Shown: in pieces, positions 41,071-48,769 of the stretch
How the letters are laid out: every line of letters starts with the position of its first letter
Position numbering within the stretch: the stretch's first letter is position 1
Origin: JBAZYV01 sp041658345
GTDB lineage: Bacteria > Patescibacteriota > Gracilibacteria > UBA1369 > 2-02-FULL-48-14
Direction: 5' to 3'
DNA length: 48,769 nt
Assembly (NCBI GenBank): GCA_041658345.1
Contig: JBBAAK010000008.1
Location: 1 to 48,769 of the forward strand
Notes under the pieces: model-generated
What the model was told of the DNA's origin: nothing
The model's database searches: none
What the model saw: the letters and a program-made list of their open reading frames with translations, nothing else
Position numbers and translations under genes: made by a program

Positions 41071-41334
41071 ATGAACACCATGTCTACACACAAAGATCTG
41101 AAGACATTGCCACTCGTAAAAGGGCTTTCCCACTATGCGGAAATTACCTCACGAGTTGCTGTTGTGACGGTTTCTGTTGTGGCGATTTTGGCCGTTCCGG
41201 CTTATTTTTTGGATAACTATTTAGGTACTTTCCCATGGATTTTTATTTGTGCGCTTCTTGTATCTATGCCGGTTTCACTTTATATGACTTACAAAGTCAT
41301 TTTGGATTTAATTAAACGTAACTTAAAGGATTAA
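41071..41334 (+). CDS. AtpZ/AtpI-like membrane protein
   Basis: An 87-residue protein with two hydrophobic helices (about residues 28-47 and 55-77) joined by a short loop, upstream of atpB. This is the size, topology and position of AtpZ/AtpI, small proteins encoded at the head of ATP synthase operons and linked to c-ring assembly or cation transport. No sequence signature is decisive. The start may be the ATG at 41071 or at 41080. It is two bases from atpB. Confidence 0.65.
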   Translation: MNTMSTHKDLKTLPLVKGLSHYAEITSRVAVVTVSVVAILAVPAYFLDNYLGTFPWIFICALLVSMPVSLYMTYKVILDLIKRNLKD

Positions 41335-41336
41335 TT

Positions 41337-42110
41337 ATGACTGAAATCAGTCTTGCACCAGAACCAGCTCTAGAACTCGGGCATTTTGCAATCTCAAATA
41401 CGATGACAGCTACCGTTCTTACGACTTTGCTGATTATTGTGCTTGCCATTTTTGTGCGTAGAGGTGCCGGGATTGTTCCAAGTCGCGCGCAAGTTCTTTT
41501 TGAATCGTTTTTTACATTTTTTCTGGATCAAATAACTATGGCGGTTGGGTCAGAAAAAAAAGCGAGACAGTTGGTTCCGATAATAATGACATTTTTTACG
41601 TTTATCTTTATTTCGAATCTCTTCATTTTGTTGCCGTTTGTTTCCGTGCTCGTCACTGGTGAAGGCTTCCCATTTTTGAGAACTCCAACTACTGATTACA
41701 GCATGACCATTGCTCTTGCGTTTATGATTATTGCAGGTTCACATGTGATGGCTCTTTTTATTTCTCCGCTTGGGCATGTGAGCAATTTTATTCGATTGAA
41801 AGGCTTCTTAAAAATTCGTAAACCCATGGACTTTTTGATGGCGATTATCGATTTTTTTCTTGGAATACTCGAGGTTGTTTCGGAAGTTGCAAAAGTTTTC
41901 TCACTCGCAACTCGTCTTTTCGGGAATATTGTGGCTGGGGAGGTTGTGATCGCTATTGTGGTTGGGCTCATGTTTGCTACAAAATTCATTGTTCCAATTC
42001 CATTTATTGTGATAGCTTCATTTGCCGGAGTGGTGCAGGCGTTTGTATTTACACTACTTTCGCTCCTCTTTATGTCTATGAACATTAGGCATGCATCTCA
42101 CTCTCATTAA
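41337..42110 (+). CDS. atpB: ATP synthase subunit a
   Basis: Subunit a forms the ion half-channels next to the c ring. The 257-residue protein has several hydrophobic helices and the conserved SLATRLFGNIVAGEV with the essential arginine at residue 193. The C-terminal helix GVVQAFVFTLLSLLFM is typical. It is translated right after the AtpZ-like gene. The pairing with an unusual c subunit suggests the same coupling ion for both. Confidence 0.96.
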   Translation: MTEISLAPEPALELGHFAISNTMTATVLTTLLIIVLAIFVRRGAGIVPSRAQVLFESFFTFFLDQITMAVGSEKKARQLVPIIMTFFTFIFISNLFILLPFVSVLVTGEGFPFLRTPTTDYSMTIALAFMIIAGSHVMALFISPLGHVSNFIRLKGFLKIRKPMDFLMAIIDFFLGILEVVSEVAKVFSLATRLFGNIVAGEVVIAIVVGLMFATKFIVPIPFIVIASFAGVVQAFVFTLLSLLFMSMNIRHASHSH

Positions 42111-42149
42111 TTTATTTATCATCCATTTATTCTTAACCCCTTATAATCT

Positions 42150-42380
42150 ATGGATGCAGAACTCATGAAAATGCTAGCCGCCGCCCTCGTTATGGGTGTC
42201 GGTTCCATTGGTCCAGCACTTGGAGAAGCTCATGTTGCCGGTAAGGCACTAGAAGGTATGAGCAGAAATCCAGAAATGTCCGACAAACTTTTCACAAACA
42301 TGATCGTAGCTATGGCTATTATTGAATCCGTTGCTATTTACTGTTTTGTGATCGCTCTCATTATTTTATTCGTTTCTTAA
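42150..42380 (+). CDS. atpE: ATP synthase subunit c
   Basis: A 76-residue hairpin of two membrane helices. The ion-carrying carboxylate is Glu59 in AIIESVAIY, and the loop RNPE contacts the stalk. Aligned without gaps to the sodium-binding Ilyobacter tartaricus c subunit, Glu59, Ser60 and Tyr64 fall on E65, S66 and Y70, and Glu26 (LGEAHVAGKA) falls on Q32. This two-carboxylate site is known from sodium-driven rotors such as that of Fusobacterium. Coupling by Na+ is therefore likely but not proved. Confidence 0.96.
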   Translation: MDAELMKMLAAALVMGVGSIGPALGEAHVAGKALEGMSRNPEMSDKLFTNMIVAMAIIESVAIYCFVIALIILFVS

Positions 42381-42381
42381 T

Positions 42382-42876
42382 ATGGAAGGACTTTCCAAAC
42401 TTGGAATTGACCCAATCGCAATCCTTGTCTACATCATAAACACGGGCGTGCTTCTAGCAGTACTTGTGTATGTGCTATATAAGCCCGTTTTGAAATTTCT
42501 TGATGAACGTCGAGATAAAATTCAAAGTAGTGTAGATGAGGCGGTTCTCTTAAAAGATGAGCTCGAAAAAAAATCAGCTGAAGCTAAAGAAGCCGAAGCT
42601 CGTTTTGAGGAGCTACTCAAAAAAGAAACCGAAAATCTTCGAAAGTTTTCTGAACAGCGTAGGAGTGAGCTTGAGGCCGAAATGGCAGTGGCTCGCACAG
42701 ACATGCTTAGAAAGGCTGGAGAAGAAATTGAAGCCAGGAAAAATGAACTCATAAAAGACGTTGAGGATAATATTCTTGGACTTATCAAAAAAATTGTTCT
42801 TGATATCGTTCGCAATAAAGTACCCGAAGAAGTCGTTGCAGAAAGTATTAGCGACGCATGGAAGCAATATAAATAA
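42382..42876 (+). CDS. atpF: ATP synthase subunit b
   Basis: The peripheral-stalk subunit: an N-terminal membrane helix (about 11-33), the short conserved KPVLKFLDERRDKI, and a long charged coiled coil with heptad-like Glu/Lys/Arg content that holds delta at the top. 164 residues is normal. Starts one base after atpE. Only one b gene is present, so the stalk is a homodimer. Confidence 0.95.
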   Translation: MEGLSKLGIDPIAILVYIINTGVLLAVLVYVLYKPVLKFLDERRDKIQSSVDEAVLLKDELEKKSAEAKEAEARFEELLKKETENLRKFSEQRRSELEAEMAVARTDMLRKAGEEIEARKNELIKDVEDNILGLIKKIVLDIVRNKVPEEVVAESISDAWKQYK

Positions 42877-42879
42877 ACT

Positions 42880-43575
42880 ATGTTAAATTCTTTTTTTACA
42901 GCACTACTTCATGAGCTCCTCGGTTTTGCTTCAAAGCATCCGGATTTCTTTTCGGAAAAAACTGAGGAACGTGAAGAAAAACTAAAGAATCTTAAAGTGC
43001 CGGTCCCGTTTAAGCATTATTTGCAAAACGTTTCCGAGGACCATTTTGTAAAAGATTTACATCTTACGCTTGATTTGCTGTCAGGCGCGCAAATGGTGCA
43101 ACTTCCACTTAAGGGCAGTCTTTTCTTTAAGGCTGTTCTTGAGTTTTTTACGGGTACTTTTGCGTCCAAGCTGGATGAACTTTCAAATAGTTACTATCTT
43201 CTTCCTTACGAAAAACGTATAGAAGAGGCCAAGCGAATTATTGAAAGCGACAGTTTGGTCGCTCGTGCTCTACGAGATCTTTTGGTTGATAATTCTTACC
43301 AGGAGATCGCAAGTACGCTGGAGCAGTTGTCCAATTTGGTGGTAGGTGGCGCAATGGTTTTAGTCCAAACGCCACGTGACGCCGGAACTCTGCTTAAAAA
43401 GGAAATGCGTGGAACTCTTTCTAAAGAATATCCGCTTTCTTTTCCAAAGTTTCAGGTTAACCGCGAGCTAATTGGAGGCTTCCGCGTGTTTGTGAATGGT
43501 ACGACCAAAGATTTTTCTTGGTTCGCACGCATACTCAAAATTACAACATTAAAGCCGAAGCAAAGCATAGGCTAG
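42880..43575 (+). CDS. atpH: ATP synthase subunit delta, divergent
   Basis: The position between atpF and atpA and the C-terminal part (LLKKEMRGTLSKEYPLSFPKF, then NRELIGGFRVFVNGTTKDFS) identify the delta/OSCP subunit, which links b to the alpha/beta head. The product is 231 residues instead of about 180. The N-terminal 110 residues (HPDFFSEKTEEREEKLKNLK, then LDLLSGAQMVQLPLKGSLFF) do not show the usual delta N-terminal signature. It may be a remodelled head-binding domain. The gene is intact. Confidence 0.85.
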   Translation: MLNSFFTALLHELLGFASKHPDFFSEKTEEREEKLKNLKVPVPFKHYLQNVSEDHFVKDLHLTLDLLSGAQMVQLPLKGSLFFKAVLEFFTGTFASKLDELSNSYYLLPYEKRIEEAKRIIESDSLVARALRDLLVDNSYQEIASTLEQLSNLVVGGAMVLVQTPRDAGTLLKKEMRGTLSKEYPLSFPKFQVNRELIGGFRVFVNGTTKDFSWFARILKITTLKPKQSIG

Positions 43576-43583
43576 ACAATAAC

Positions 43584-43596
43584 GTGGCGAAGCCAC
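43584..43596 (+). other. small hairpin between atpH and atpA
   Basis: GTGGC-GAA-GCCAC forms a five-pair stem with a three-base loop, followed by CAGCATTTTTCTTAATTTTTT. It resembles a weak terminator or an RNA processing site inside the operon and could set the ratio of stalk to head subunits. Confidence 0.4.
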
Positions 43597-43623
43597 AGCA
43601 TTTTTCTTAATTTTTTATCTCTT

Positions 43624-45132
43624 ATGGCCAAAGAATCTTTACATAATTTTCTTGCCAACATTGAAACGGCTCTCAGCCAATCAATGGGTGAAGGCGAGAC
43701 CGAAGCTAAAGGGCGAGGGGTGATTCAGTCTTATAAAGATGGAGTCATTTGGGTCAAAGGTCTTCCGGGTCTCAAAATGAATGAGATCGTGGAAATTGAA
43801 GGTGTATCCGCTCAGGCTCTTGTGATGAATCTTGAAAAGGACTCTGCATATGCAGTAGTTCTTCAAGCTGATCGCGGAGTTAGAGAAGGACTTTTTGTTA
43901 AATCGACCGGAAGATTTATGTCACTTCCCGTGAGCGAAGCGCTTATGGGACGTGTTATTGATCCTCTTGGAGTTGCAGTAGATGGAAAAGGCGAAATCAA
44001 AGGAGGAACTCTTATGTCTCATGAAAATGTTGCACCTTCCGTGATGGTTCGTAAATCCGTTTGTCAGCCGGTTCAAACCGGAATTGTGGCAGTTGATTCA
44101 CTTATCCCAATCGGACGTGGACAACGTGAACTTATTATTGGGGATCGTCAGACCGGTAAAACAACAATCGCAATCGATACGATTATCAATCAAAAAGGGA
44201 AGGATATGATTTGTATTTATGTGGCGATTGCTCAGCGTGAAGCAAGAACTGCACAAGTTGTGGAAACGCTTCGCCAATTTGGAGCGCTAGAATATACGAT
44301 TGTGGTTTCTGCGCCTGCTGCATCTTCTGCCGTACTTCAATATCTAGCTCCTTATGCAGGATGCGCAGTCGGTGAATATTTTATGGCAAAAGGTAAGGAT
44401 GTGCTTGTGGTTTATGATGATCTTTCTAAGCACGCAGTTGCATATCGTGAAATGTCATTGTTGCTTCGCCGTCCTCCAGGACGTGAAGCTTATCCGGGAG
44501 ATGTTTTCTACCTCCACTCCAGGCTACTCGAACGTGCTGCAAAAATGGATGATGAGCACGGAGGAGGAAGTTTAACGGCTCTACCAATTGTTGAAACTCA
44601 GGCTGCCGATGTGTCTGCATACATTCCAACGAATGTGATTTCAATTACAGACGGACAAATTTTCTTGGAACCACAGTTGTTCAACAAAGGAATTCGTCCC
44701 GCTATTAATGTGGGTATTTCCGTTTCCCGTGTGGGAAACGCCGCGCAAACAAAGATAATGAAAAAGGTTTCCGGGACTGTAAAATTGGACTTGGCTCAAT
44801 ATTATGAACTTGAGGCCTTCTCACAGTTTGCATCCGAGCTTGATGCAAGTACAAAAGCGCAACTTGTTCGTGGACGACGCGTGGTTGAAGCTTGTAAGCA
44901 AGGACAACACAAATTACTTCCACTATGGCAAGAAATTATAGTTCTTTACAGCGCTTCAAAAGGTTATTTGGACGCACTTGAGCCGGAACAAATTGGCGCA
45001 AAAATTGAGGCTCTTTATGCCCTTATAGAAACAAGCCATAGCGATTTTGTAAAAGCCGTTATGGAAAAGAAAGAACTAACGCCGGAAATTGAGGAACAAA
45101 TTAAAACTATTCTTGATAAATTTTTTAAATAA
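43624..45132 (+). CDS. atpA: ATP synthase subunit alpha
   Basis: The 502-residue non-catalytic nucleotide-binding subunit. Walker A is GDRQTGKT at residues 173-180. TALPIVETQAADVSAYIPTNVISITDGQ and the ISVSRVGNAAQ segment with the arginine finger are present. The first 20 residues are unusual in being acidic but the length is normal. It is the fifth core gene of the operon and follows a small hairpin. Confidence 0.97.
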   Translation: MAKESLHNFLANIETALSQSMGEGETEAKGRGVIQSYKDGVIWVKGLPGLKMNEIVEIEGVSAQALVMNLEKDSAYAVVLQADRGVREGLFVKSTGRFMSLPVSEALMGRVIDPLGVAVDGKGEIKGGTLMSHENVAPSVMVRKSVCQPVQTGIVAVDSLIPIGRGQRELIIGDRQTGKTTIAIDTIINQKGKDMICIYVAIAQREARTAQVVETLRQFGALEYTIVVSAPAASSAVLQYLAPYAGCAVGEYFMAKGKDVLVVYDDLSKHAVAYREMSLLLRRPPGREAYPGDVFYLHSRLLERAAKMDDEHGGGSLTALPIVETQAADVSAYIPTNVISITDGQIFLEPQLFNKGIRPAINVGISVSRVGNAAQTKIMKKVSGTVKLDLAQYYELEAFSQFASELDASTKAQLVRGRRVVEACKQGQHKLLPLWQEIIVLYSASKGYLDALEPEQIGAKIEALYALIETSHSDFVKAVMEKKELTPEIEEQIKTILDKFFK

Positions 45133-45135
45133 TCT

Positions 45136-46026
45136 ATGTCAGGTGCACTCTTAGACATTAAGAAAAAAATTGCGAGTGTTAAAAACACTCGTAAGATTAC
45201 AAAAGCAATGCAACTTGTTGCGGCAAGTAAAATGCGTCAGTTTCAAAAACGTGCGGTTTCAACCAGAAGTTATGTGTGGAATTTAATGGACATGCTTGAA
45301 GAAAATATAGATGTGCAAAGTTCTTATACCGAGGCGCGTGAGGCCGGCGAAATTTTGTTTGTACTTTATACGTCGGACAAGGGGCTTTGTGGGCCACTAA
45401 ATAACAAATTGATTAATGGACTTTTCCGTTCTGAGCTTTGGAATAGTTTGACTGAAGAGCAAAGGATGCTTATTACGATTGGTAAAAAGGGTCACGATGC
45501 CGCAAGAAATCTTGGCGTTCACGTGGATAAAAATTTAGTTGGAGTCCCAGAAAAAATGAACGATGTGGAGGCTCTTAAATCCATCGATAAAATTTTGGAT
45601 TTTTGGAGGAACGGCAAAGCAAAACAAATTATTTTTGTTGCGCCTCATTATAAAAATTCATTCACATTTTATCCGGTCTTAAAAACTTTCTTGCCATTTA
45701 GTAAAAAAATGATTGAGTCAAACATTGGGCATAGCGAGCATGCCCACAGTAAAAGAAAACCGGATCCTCTTACAATTTACGAACCAACAAAAGAAGTAGT
45801 TATTAGTCGTTTGCATGAGCAGGTTATTATGTCTATGTTTGTGGAATCTTTTCTTGAACTCAAGGCCAGCGAATATTCAAGCCGTATGATGGCCATGCAA
45901 AGTGCTACCGATGCAGCGGACAAAGTTACCGCAGGTCTTTCTCTTCAATATAACAAAGCTCGTCAGCAAGAAATCACTCGAGAAATCGCGGAACTTGTGG
46001 GCGCCAGCGATGCTATCTCATCTTAA
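45136..46026 (+). CDS. atpG: ATP synthase subunit gamma
   Basis: The central rotor shaft: N-terminal helix IKKKIASVKNTRKITKAMQLVAASKMRQ and C-terminal helix SRMMAMQSATDAADKV...LQYNKARQQEITREIAELVGASDA form the coiled coil in the head, with a Rossmann-like middle (VLYTSDKGLCGPLNNKL). 296 residues is normal. Three bases after atpA. Confidence 0.97.
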   Translation: MSGALLDIKKKIASVKNTRKITKAMQLVAASKMRQFQKRAVSTRSYVWNLMDMLEENIDVQSSYTEAREAGEILFVLYTSDKGLCGPLNNKLINGLFRSELWNSLTEEQRMLITIGKKGHDAARNLGVHVDKNLVGVPEKMNDVEALKSIDKILDFWRNGKAKQIIFVAPHYKNSFTFYPVLKTFLPFSKKMIESNIGHSEHAHSKRKPDPLTIYEPTKEVVISRLHEQVIMSMFVESFLELKASEYSSRMMAMQSATDAADKVTAGLSLQYNKARQQEITREIAELVGASDAISS

Positions 46027-46050
46027 TTTTAAACTCCTTAATTTCTCCTT

Positions 46051-47457
46051 ATGTCTGAAAACAAAGAAATGCAAAAAGGGAAAATCGTGCGCATCATCGG
46101 AGTGGTTGTGGATGCGTATTTCCCGGATCATATCCCAAGCCAATATTCCGCTCTATATGTGGAAGGGCCTATCGGTCGCGTTGTGCTTGAAGTACAAGCT
46201 CATCTTGGTAATGGGGTAGTCAGAACTGTGTCCATGGCTACAACCGATGGACTTTCTGTGGGGCAGGAAGTGCTCGATACCGAAAAACCAATTCAAACTC
46301 CGGTTGGTAAAGCAGTTTTGGGTCGTGTTATTAATGTGACCGGGGATGTGATTGATGGAGGTAAAGAGCTTCCTAAAGATACTGAGTACCGTTCAATTCA
46401 TGCAGATCCGCCTTCGTTTACCGATCAGAATCCAACAGTGGAAATTTTTGAAACAGGAATTAAAGTTATCGATTTGCTTTGTCCGTTTATCAAAGGAGGA
46501 AAAGTTGCTTTGTTCGGAGGCGCCGGAGTAGGTAAAACAGTTATTATGCAGGAACTTATCCATAATGTGGCTTTGAGCCATGGAGGATATAGCGTGTTCG
46601 CAGGAGTTGGAGAACGCTCACGCGAGGGAAATGATTTGATTCGTGAAATGCGAGAGAGTGGAGTAATCGACAAGCTTGGGATGGTGTTCGGACAAATGAA
46701 CGAACCTCCTGGAGCTCGTATGCGTGTGGCTTTAACCGGTCTTACAATTGCAGAAAAATTCCGCGATGAAGGAATGGATATCTTGATGTTCATCGATAAT
46801 ATTTTCCGTTTCACTCAAGCCGGTTCAGAGGTTTCTGCCTTGCTAGGGCGTATGCCATCTGCAGTAGGTTATCAACCAACACTTGCTACGGACATGGCTG
46901 CACTTCAAGAACGTATTTCATCTACAAAGAAAGGTTCAATTACGGCTGTACAGGCTGTGTATGTGCCTGCGGACGATTTAACGGATCCGGCTCCAGCTAC
47001 AACTTTTGGACATTTGGATGCTACGATTGTGCTTTCTCGTAAGCAAGCTTCCATGGGGCTTTTCCCGGCTGTGGATCCACTCGATTCAACTTCCACCGCT
47101 TTAACGGCAGAAATAGTTGGAGAAGAGCATTACAACACTGCGACTCAAGTTCGCCAAGTTTTGCAACGTTATAAAGAATTGCAAGATGTTATTGCGATTC
47201 TTGGTATGGATGAGCTTTCTGAAGAAGATAAAAAACTCGTTTATCGCGCTCGTAAAATTCAAAAATTCCTTACACAAAACTTCTTTGTTGCCGAATCATT
47301 TACGGGTAGCCCGGGGCAATATGTTAAAGTTGCCGATACAGTTCGCGACTTTAAAGAAATTTTGGAAGGGAAATATGACGACCTTGATGAACAAAACTTC
47401 TACATGGCAGCTACAATTCAAGACGTTAAGGATAGGCAGGTTGCGGGTAAAAAATAA
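46051..47457 (+). CDS. atpD: ATP synthase subunit beta
   Basis: The catalytic subunit. Walker A GGAGVGKT at residues 156-163, catalytic-glutamate motif GERSREGNDL, DNIFRFTQAGSEVSALLGRMPSAVGYQPTL and the C-terminal DELSEEDKKLVYRARKIQKFL. 468 residues, highly conserved, and the most secure member of the operon. Confidence 0.98.
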   Translation: MSENKEMQKGKIVRIIGVVVDAYFPDHIPSQYSALYVEGPIGRVVLEVQAHLGNGVVRTVSMATTDGLSVGQEVLDTEKPIQTPVGKAVLGRVINVTGDVIDGGKELPKDTEYRSIHADPPSFTDQNPTVEIFETGIKVIDLLCPFIKGGKVALFGGAGVGKTVIMQELIHNVALSHGGYSVFAGVGERSREGNDLIREMRESGVIDKLGMVFGQMNEPPGARMRVALTGLTIAEKFRDEGMDILMFIDNIFRFTQAGSEVSALLGRMPSAVGYQPTLATDMAALQERISSTKKGSITAVQAVYVPADDLTDPAPATTFGHLDATIVLSRKQASMGLFPAVDPLDSTSTALTAEIVGEEHYNTATQVRQVLQRYKELQDVIAILGMDELSEEDKKLVYRARKIQKFLTQNFFVAESFTGSPGQYVKVADTVRDFKEILEGKYDDLDEQNFYMAATIQDVKDRQVAGKK

Positions 47458-47463
47458 TTTTTC

Positions 47464-47955
47464 ATGAAAAAAATATTTTCCATTTTTGTTGTTTTGTTTG
47501 CTCTAACTGCATGTTCGCATGTGGAAAAAGATGCTGTGGTTAATCAGCCTAGTCCAGATGGAATTGATGCTAATTACGATGACTTGGTTTATGTGACTGA
47601 TGTTTATGAACGCGACGGAAAGGCTTTTGTATCTGTTGACCCAATGGAATTCTTAACAGACGAAGATGGTACATGTAGCAATGCAGTAGAAAATTCGGAC
47701 CTTCCTCAATGTGGCGGAAGTGGTTTTACTCAAGAAAATAAAGAAATCCAAAATATTGAGTATGAAGTTCCGTTAGATAAAACTGTTTTTTTTGTGATTG
47801 ATTGGGGTACTTCTACCGAGTCTAGTTATCCAATGAGTTTCTCGGATTTTGAACAAAAATTTTCTGAGAATAAATCAGTCTTTGAAGTAACGCCTTATCA
47901 TTTGGAGGCTACAGGCAATCAAGTAGTTTCTTTAACTGAAAAATACATTCCTTAA
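47464..47955 (+). CDS. lipoprotein inside the ATP synthase operon
   Basis: A signal peptide with lipobox LTAC (Cys17) and an acidic, mostly beta mature domain of about 145 residues, with a cysteine pair (CSNAVENSDLPQC) that may form a disulfide. No family is recognised. It sits between atpD and atpC with 6 and 2 base gaps, so it is certainly co-transcribed and probably co-translated. Known ATP synthase operons do not normally carry an exported lipoprotein here. It may be a surface partner of the enzyme or a passenger. Confidence 0.75.
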   Translation: MKKIFSIFVVLFALTACSHVEKDAVVNQPSPDGIDANYDDLVYVTDVYERDGKAFVSVDPMEFLTDEDGTCSNAVENSDLPQCGGSGFTQENKEIQNIEYEVPLDKTVFFVIDWGTSTESSYPMSFSDFEQKFSENKSVFEVTPYHLEATGNQVVSLTEKYIP

Positions 47956-47957
47956 TT

Positions 47958-48362
47958 ATGTCTACTTTTCATCTTACAATTCGCACTCCGGAAAAAGAAG
48001 TTTTTGCCGGAGACGTTGATTCCATTGCTTTTAATGCGGAAGACGGACGCGTTCAAGTTCTTGCGCACCATGGAAACTTTGTTACAACCTTGCAGTTTTC
48101 TCCGCTTTGGATAAAGAGCGAATCACAGGCGCTTGAATATATTGCGCGTAGTGGAATGTTTACTTTTGATCACAAGGCTAACTCTGCCGTTCTGCTTTGT
48201 TTGTATGCAGACGAAAGGGGGGAGATTAGTTACCAAACCACAGAAGAATATCTTAAATTCTTGCTTACGGAACTAGAAAAAGGCGATTTGAGCGAATACC
48301 AAGTCTTGTACCTCAAGGGTGAAAAATTGGCTGTTGAAAAGCAGATGAAAGTGGCGAAATAG
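47958..48362 (+). CDS. atpC: ATP synthase subunit epsilon
   Basis: The regulatory rotor subunit. The N-terminal beta sandwich shows FHLTIRTPEKEVFAGDVDSIAFNAEDGRVQVLAHHGNFVT, as in epsilon. The C-terminal helical part (EEYLKFLLTELEKGDLSEYQ) is present but diverged. 134 residues is normal. Last gene of the operon; it converges on the TauE remnant. Confidence 0.9.
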   Translation: MSTFHLTIRTPEKEVFAGDVDSIAFNAEDGRVQVLAHHGNFVTTLQFSPLWIKSESQALEYIARSGMFTFDHKANSAVLLCLYADERGEISYQTTEEYLKFLLTELEKGDLSEYQVLYLKGEKLAVEKQMKVAK

Positions 48363-48372
48363 CTGTTGTGAT

Positions 48373-48618
48373 TTATTTTATGACCAGCGAAAATCCAGTC
48401 ATAAAGAGCAGAATAAGAAAAATTTGCTCAAAGCGTTTTCTGGGGATTTTTGCGTAAAATTTGTTGCCTAAGTAAAGTGAGGTTAAGAAAAATGGAAGAA
48501 TGGCGAGCGATTGGAGGAAAATTGTTTTATTGAGGGATCCGTTGTAAATAAGAATTGGCACTCGCAATGCATTTATTACGCCTAAAATGCCTATTAAAGT
48601 GGCGCGTACAATCGCCAT
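48373..48618 (-). pseudogene. C-terminal remnant of a TauE/SafE-type permease
   Basis: The 81-residue frame matches the last quarter of TauE/SafE (COG0730) transporters: RATLIGILGVINALRVPILIYNG, then a helix, then LYLGNKFYAKIPRKRFEQIFLILLFMTGFSLV. Intact proteins have about 240-260 residues with a first half; here the N-terminal part is missing, and the ATG at 48616-48618 would be an internal Met of the full protein. The open frame runs only a short way upstream before a stop. A small two- to three-helix protein cannot be excluded. Confidence 0.6.
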
Positions 48619-48656
48619 ATCCTTGATTTTGTTGTGAATAAAGGGATAAGGGCATT

Positions 48657-48769
48657 TTAGTGTTGCTGGAAATTTTCAAGGAAATAGTCGATCATTTGTT
48701 TCCTACGTTTTTTAGAAATTCCACGGTGAATTAGGATTTTTTGTTTCACATGAGAAAACAATCCATCAC
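48657..48769 (-). CDS. C-terminus of a gene running off the right edge
   Basis: A minus-strand open frame from the window edge ends in TAA at 48657-48659. Its last 36 residues are basic and helical (contain KILIHRGISKKRRKQM and end FLENFQQH). The gene is cut by the window edge, so its family cannot be named. Confidence 0.4.
   Translation of the reverse strand, partial: DGLFSHVKQKILIHRGISKKRRKQMIDYFLENFQQH

Noticed and set aside
48377..48405. Inverted repeat TTTATGAC/GTCATAAA after atpC
   Set aside because: The 13-base loop and lack of a T run on either side make it a poor terminator; it also lies inside the TauE remnant.
1..48769. Alternative genetic code (UGA as glycine)
   Set aside because: Conserved genes such as pdxS, pdxT, pabB and folP end at TGA at the expected place, and no conserved glycine is encoded by TGA.
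1..48769. CRISPR arrays, insertion sequences, prophage
   Set aside because: No regularly spaced repeats with unique spacers, no transposase or integrase frames, and no phage structural genes were seen. The Bro-N protein alone is not evidence for a prophage.

Overview
The window looks like a chromosomal stretch of an uncultured bacterium, most likely a member of the Patescibacteria/CPR (Peregrinibacteria/Gracilibacteria-like). That assignment is an inference. It rests on the mixture of compact, overlapping metabolic genes, very divergent or shortened housekeeping proteins, many cell-envelope lipoproteins with no clear family, a 1710-residue protein of unknown function, and generally weak Shine-Dalgarno sequences. 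TGA, TAA and TAG all behave as stops, so the UGA-to-glycine code of some Gracilibacteria is not used here. No CRISPR array, insertion sequence or prophage was seen.

Region by region. 1-5.2 kb: an accessory stretch of minus-strand hypothetical genes, including a protein with a zinc-protease HExxH motif and an apparently frameshifted tail. It is followed by two small plus-strand paralogues that faintly resemble pyroglutamyl peptidase, and a DUF3829-like lipoprotein. 5.3-10.3 kb: pdxS-pdxT (vitamin B6), a large lipoprotein, two family 2 glycosyltransferases and tRNA-Trp. 10.4-15.4 kb: a LysM-like small protein, a HTH plus GHKL-ATPase regulator with a STAS-like partner behind phased operator repeats, an ornithine cyclodeaminase homologue, and two secreted proteins. 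15.4-22.4 kb: a class B penicillin-binding protein, an M16 peptidase, a beta-helix surface protein sitting between two copies of the M16 gene's 3' end, a lipoprotein and a Bro-N/DinD-like protein. 22.4-31.6 kb: a secreted nuclease, then ndk, a compact folate cluster (pabB, pabC, folP, a PTPS/QueD homologue, folK), a split and degenerate transketolase-like pair, and prs, rpiB, rpe; then a methyltransferase and tRNA-Arg(GCG). 31.6-41 kb: an inositol-phosphatase-family gene, a strong-promoter region with a possible leaderless 41-residue ORF, a small basic protein and the 1710-residue protein, uvrB, and an orphan hypothetical. 41-48.4 kb: a complete F-type ATP synthase operon with a lipoprotein gene between atpD and atpC. 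The right edge holds a TauE/SafE remnant and a truncated minus-strand gene.

How the genes work together: rpe, rpiB and prs form a pentose-phosphate to PRPP route with ndk for nucleotides. pabB/pabC/folP/folK plus the PTPS enzyme cover most of folate synthesis without a visible folB or pabA. The ATP synthase c subunit carries a two-carboxylate ion site, suggesting possible sodium coupling. The most unusual items are the 1710-residue protein and its small partner, the HTH-ATPase/STAS pair with helically phased operators, the degenerate transketolase, and the beta-helix gene flanked by duplicated peptidase ends.
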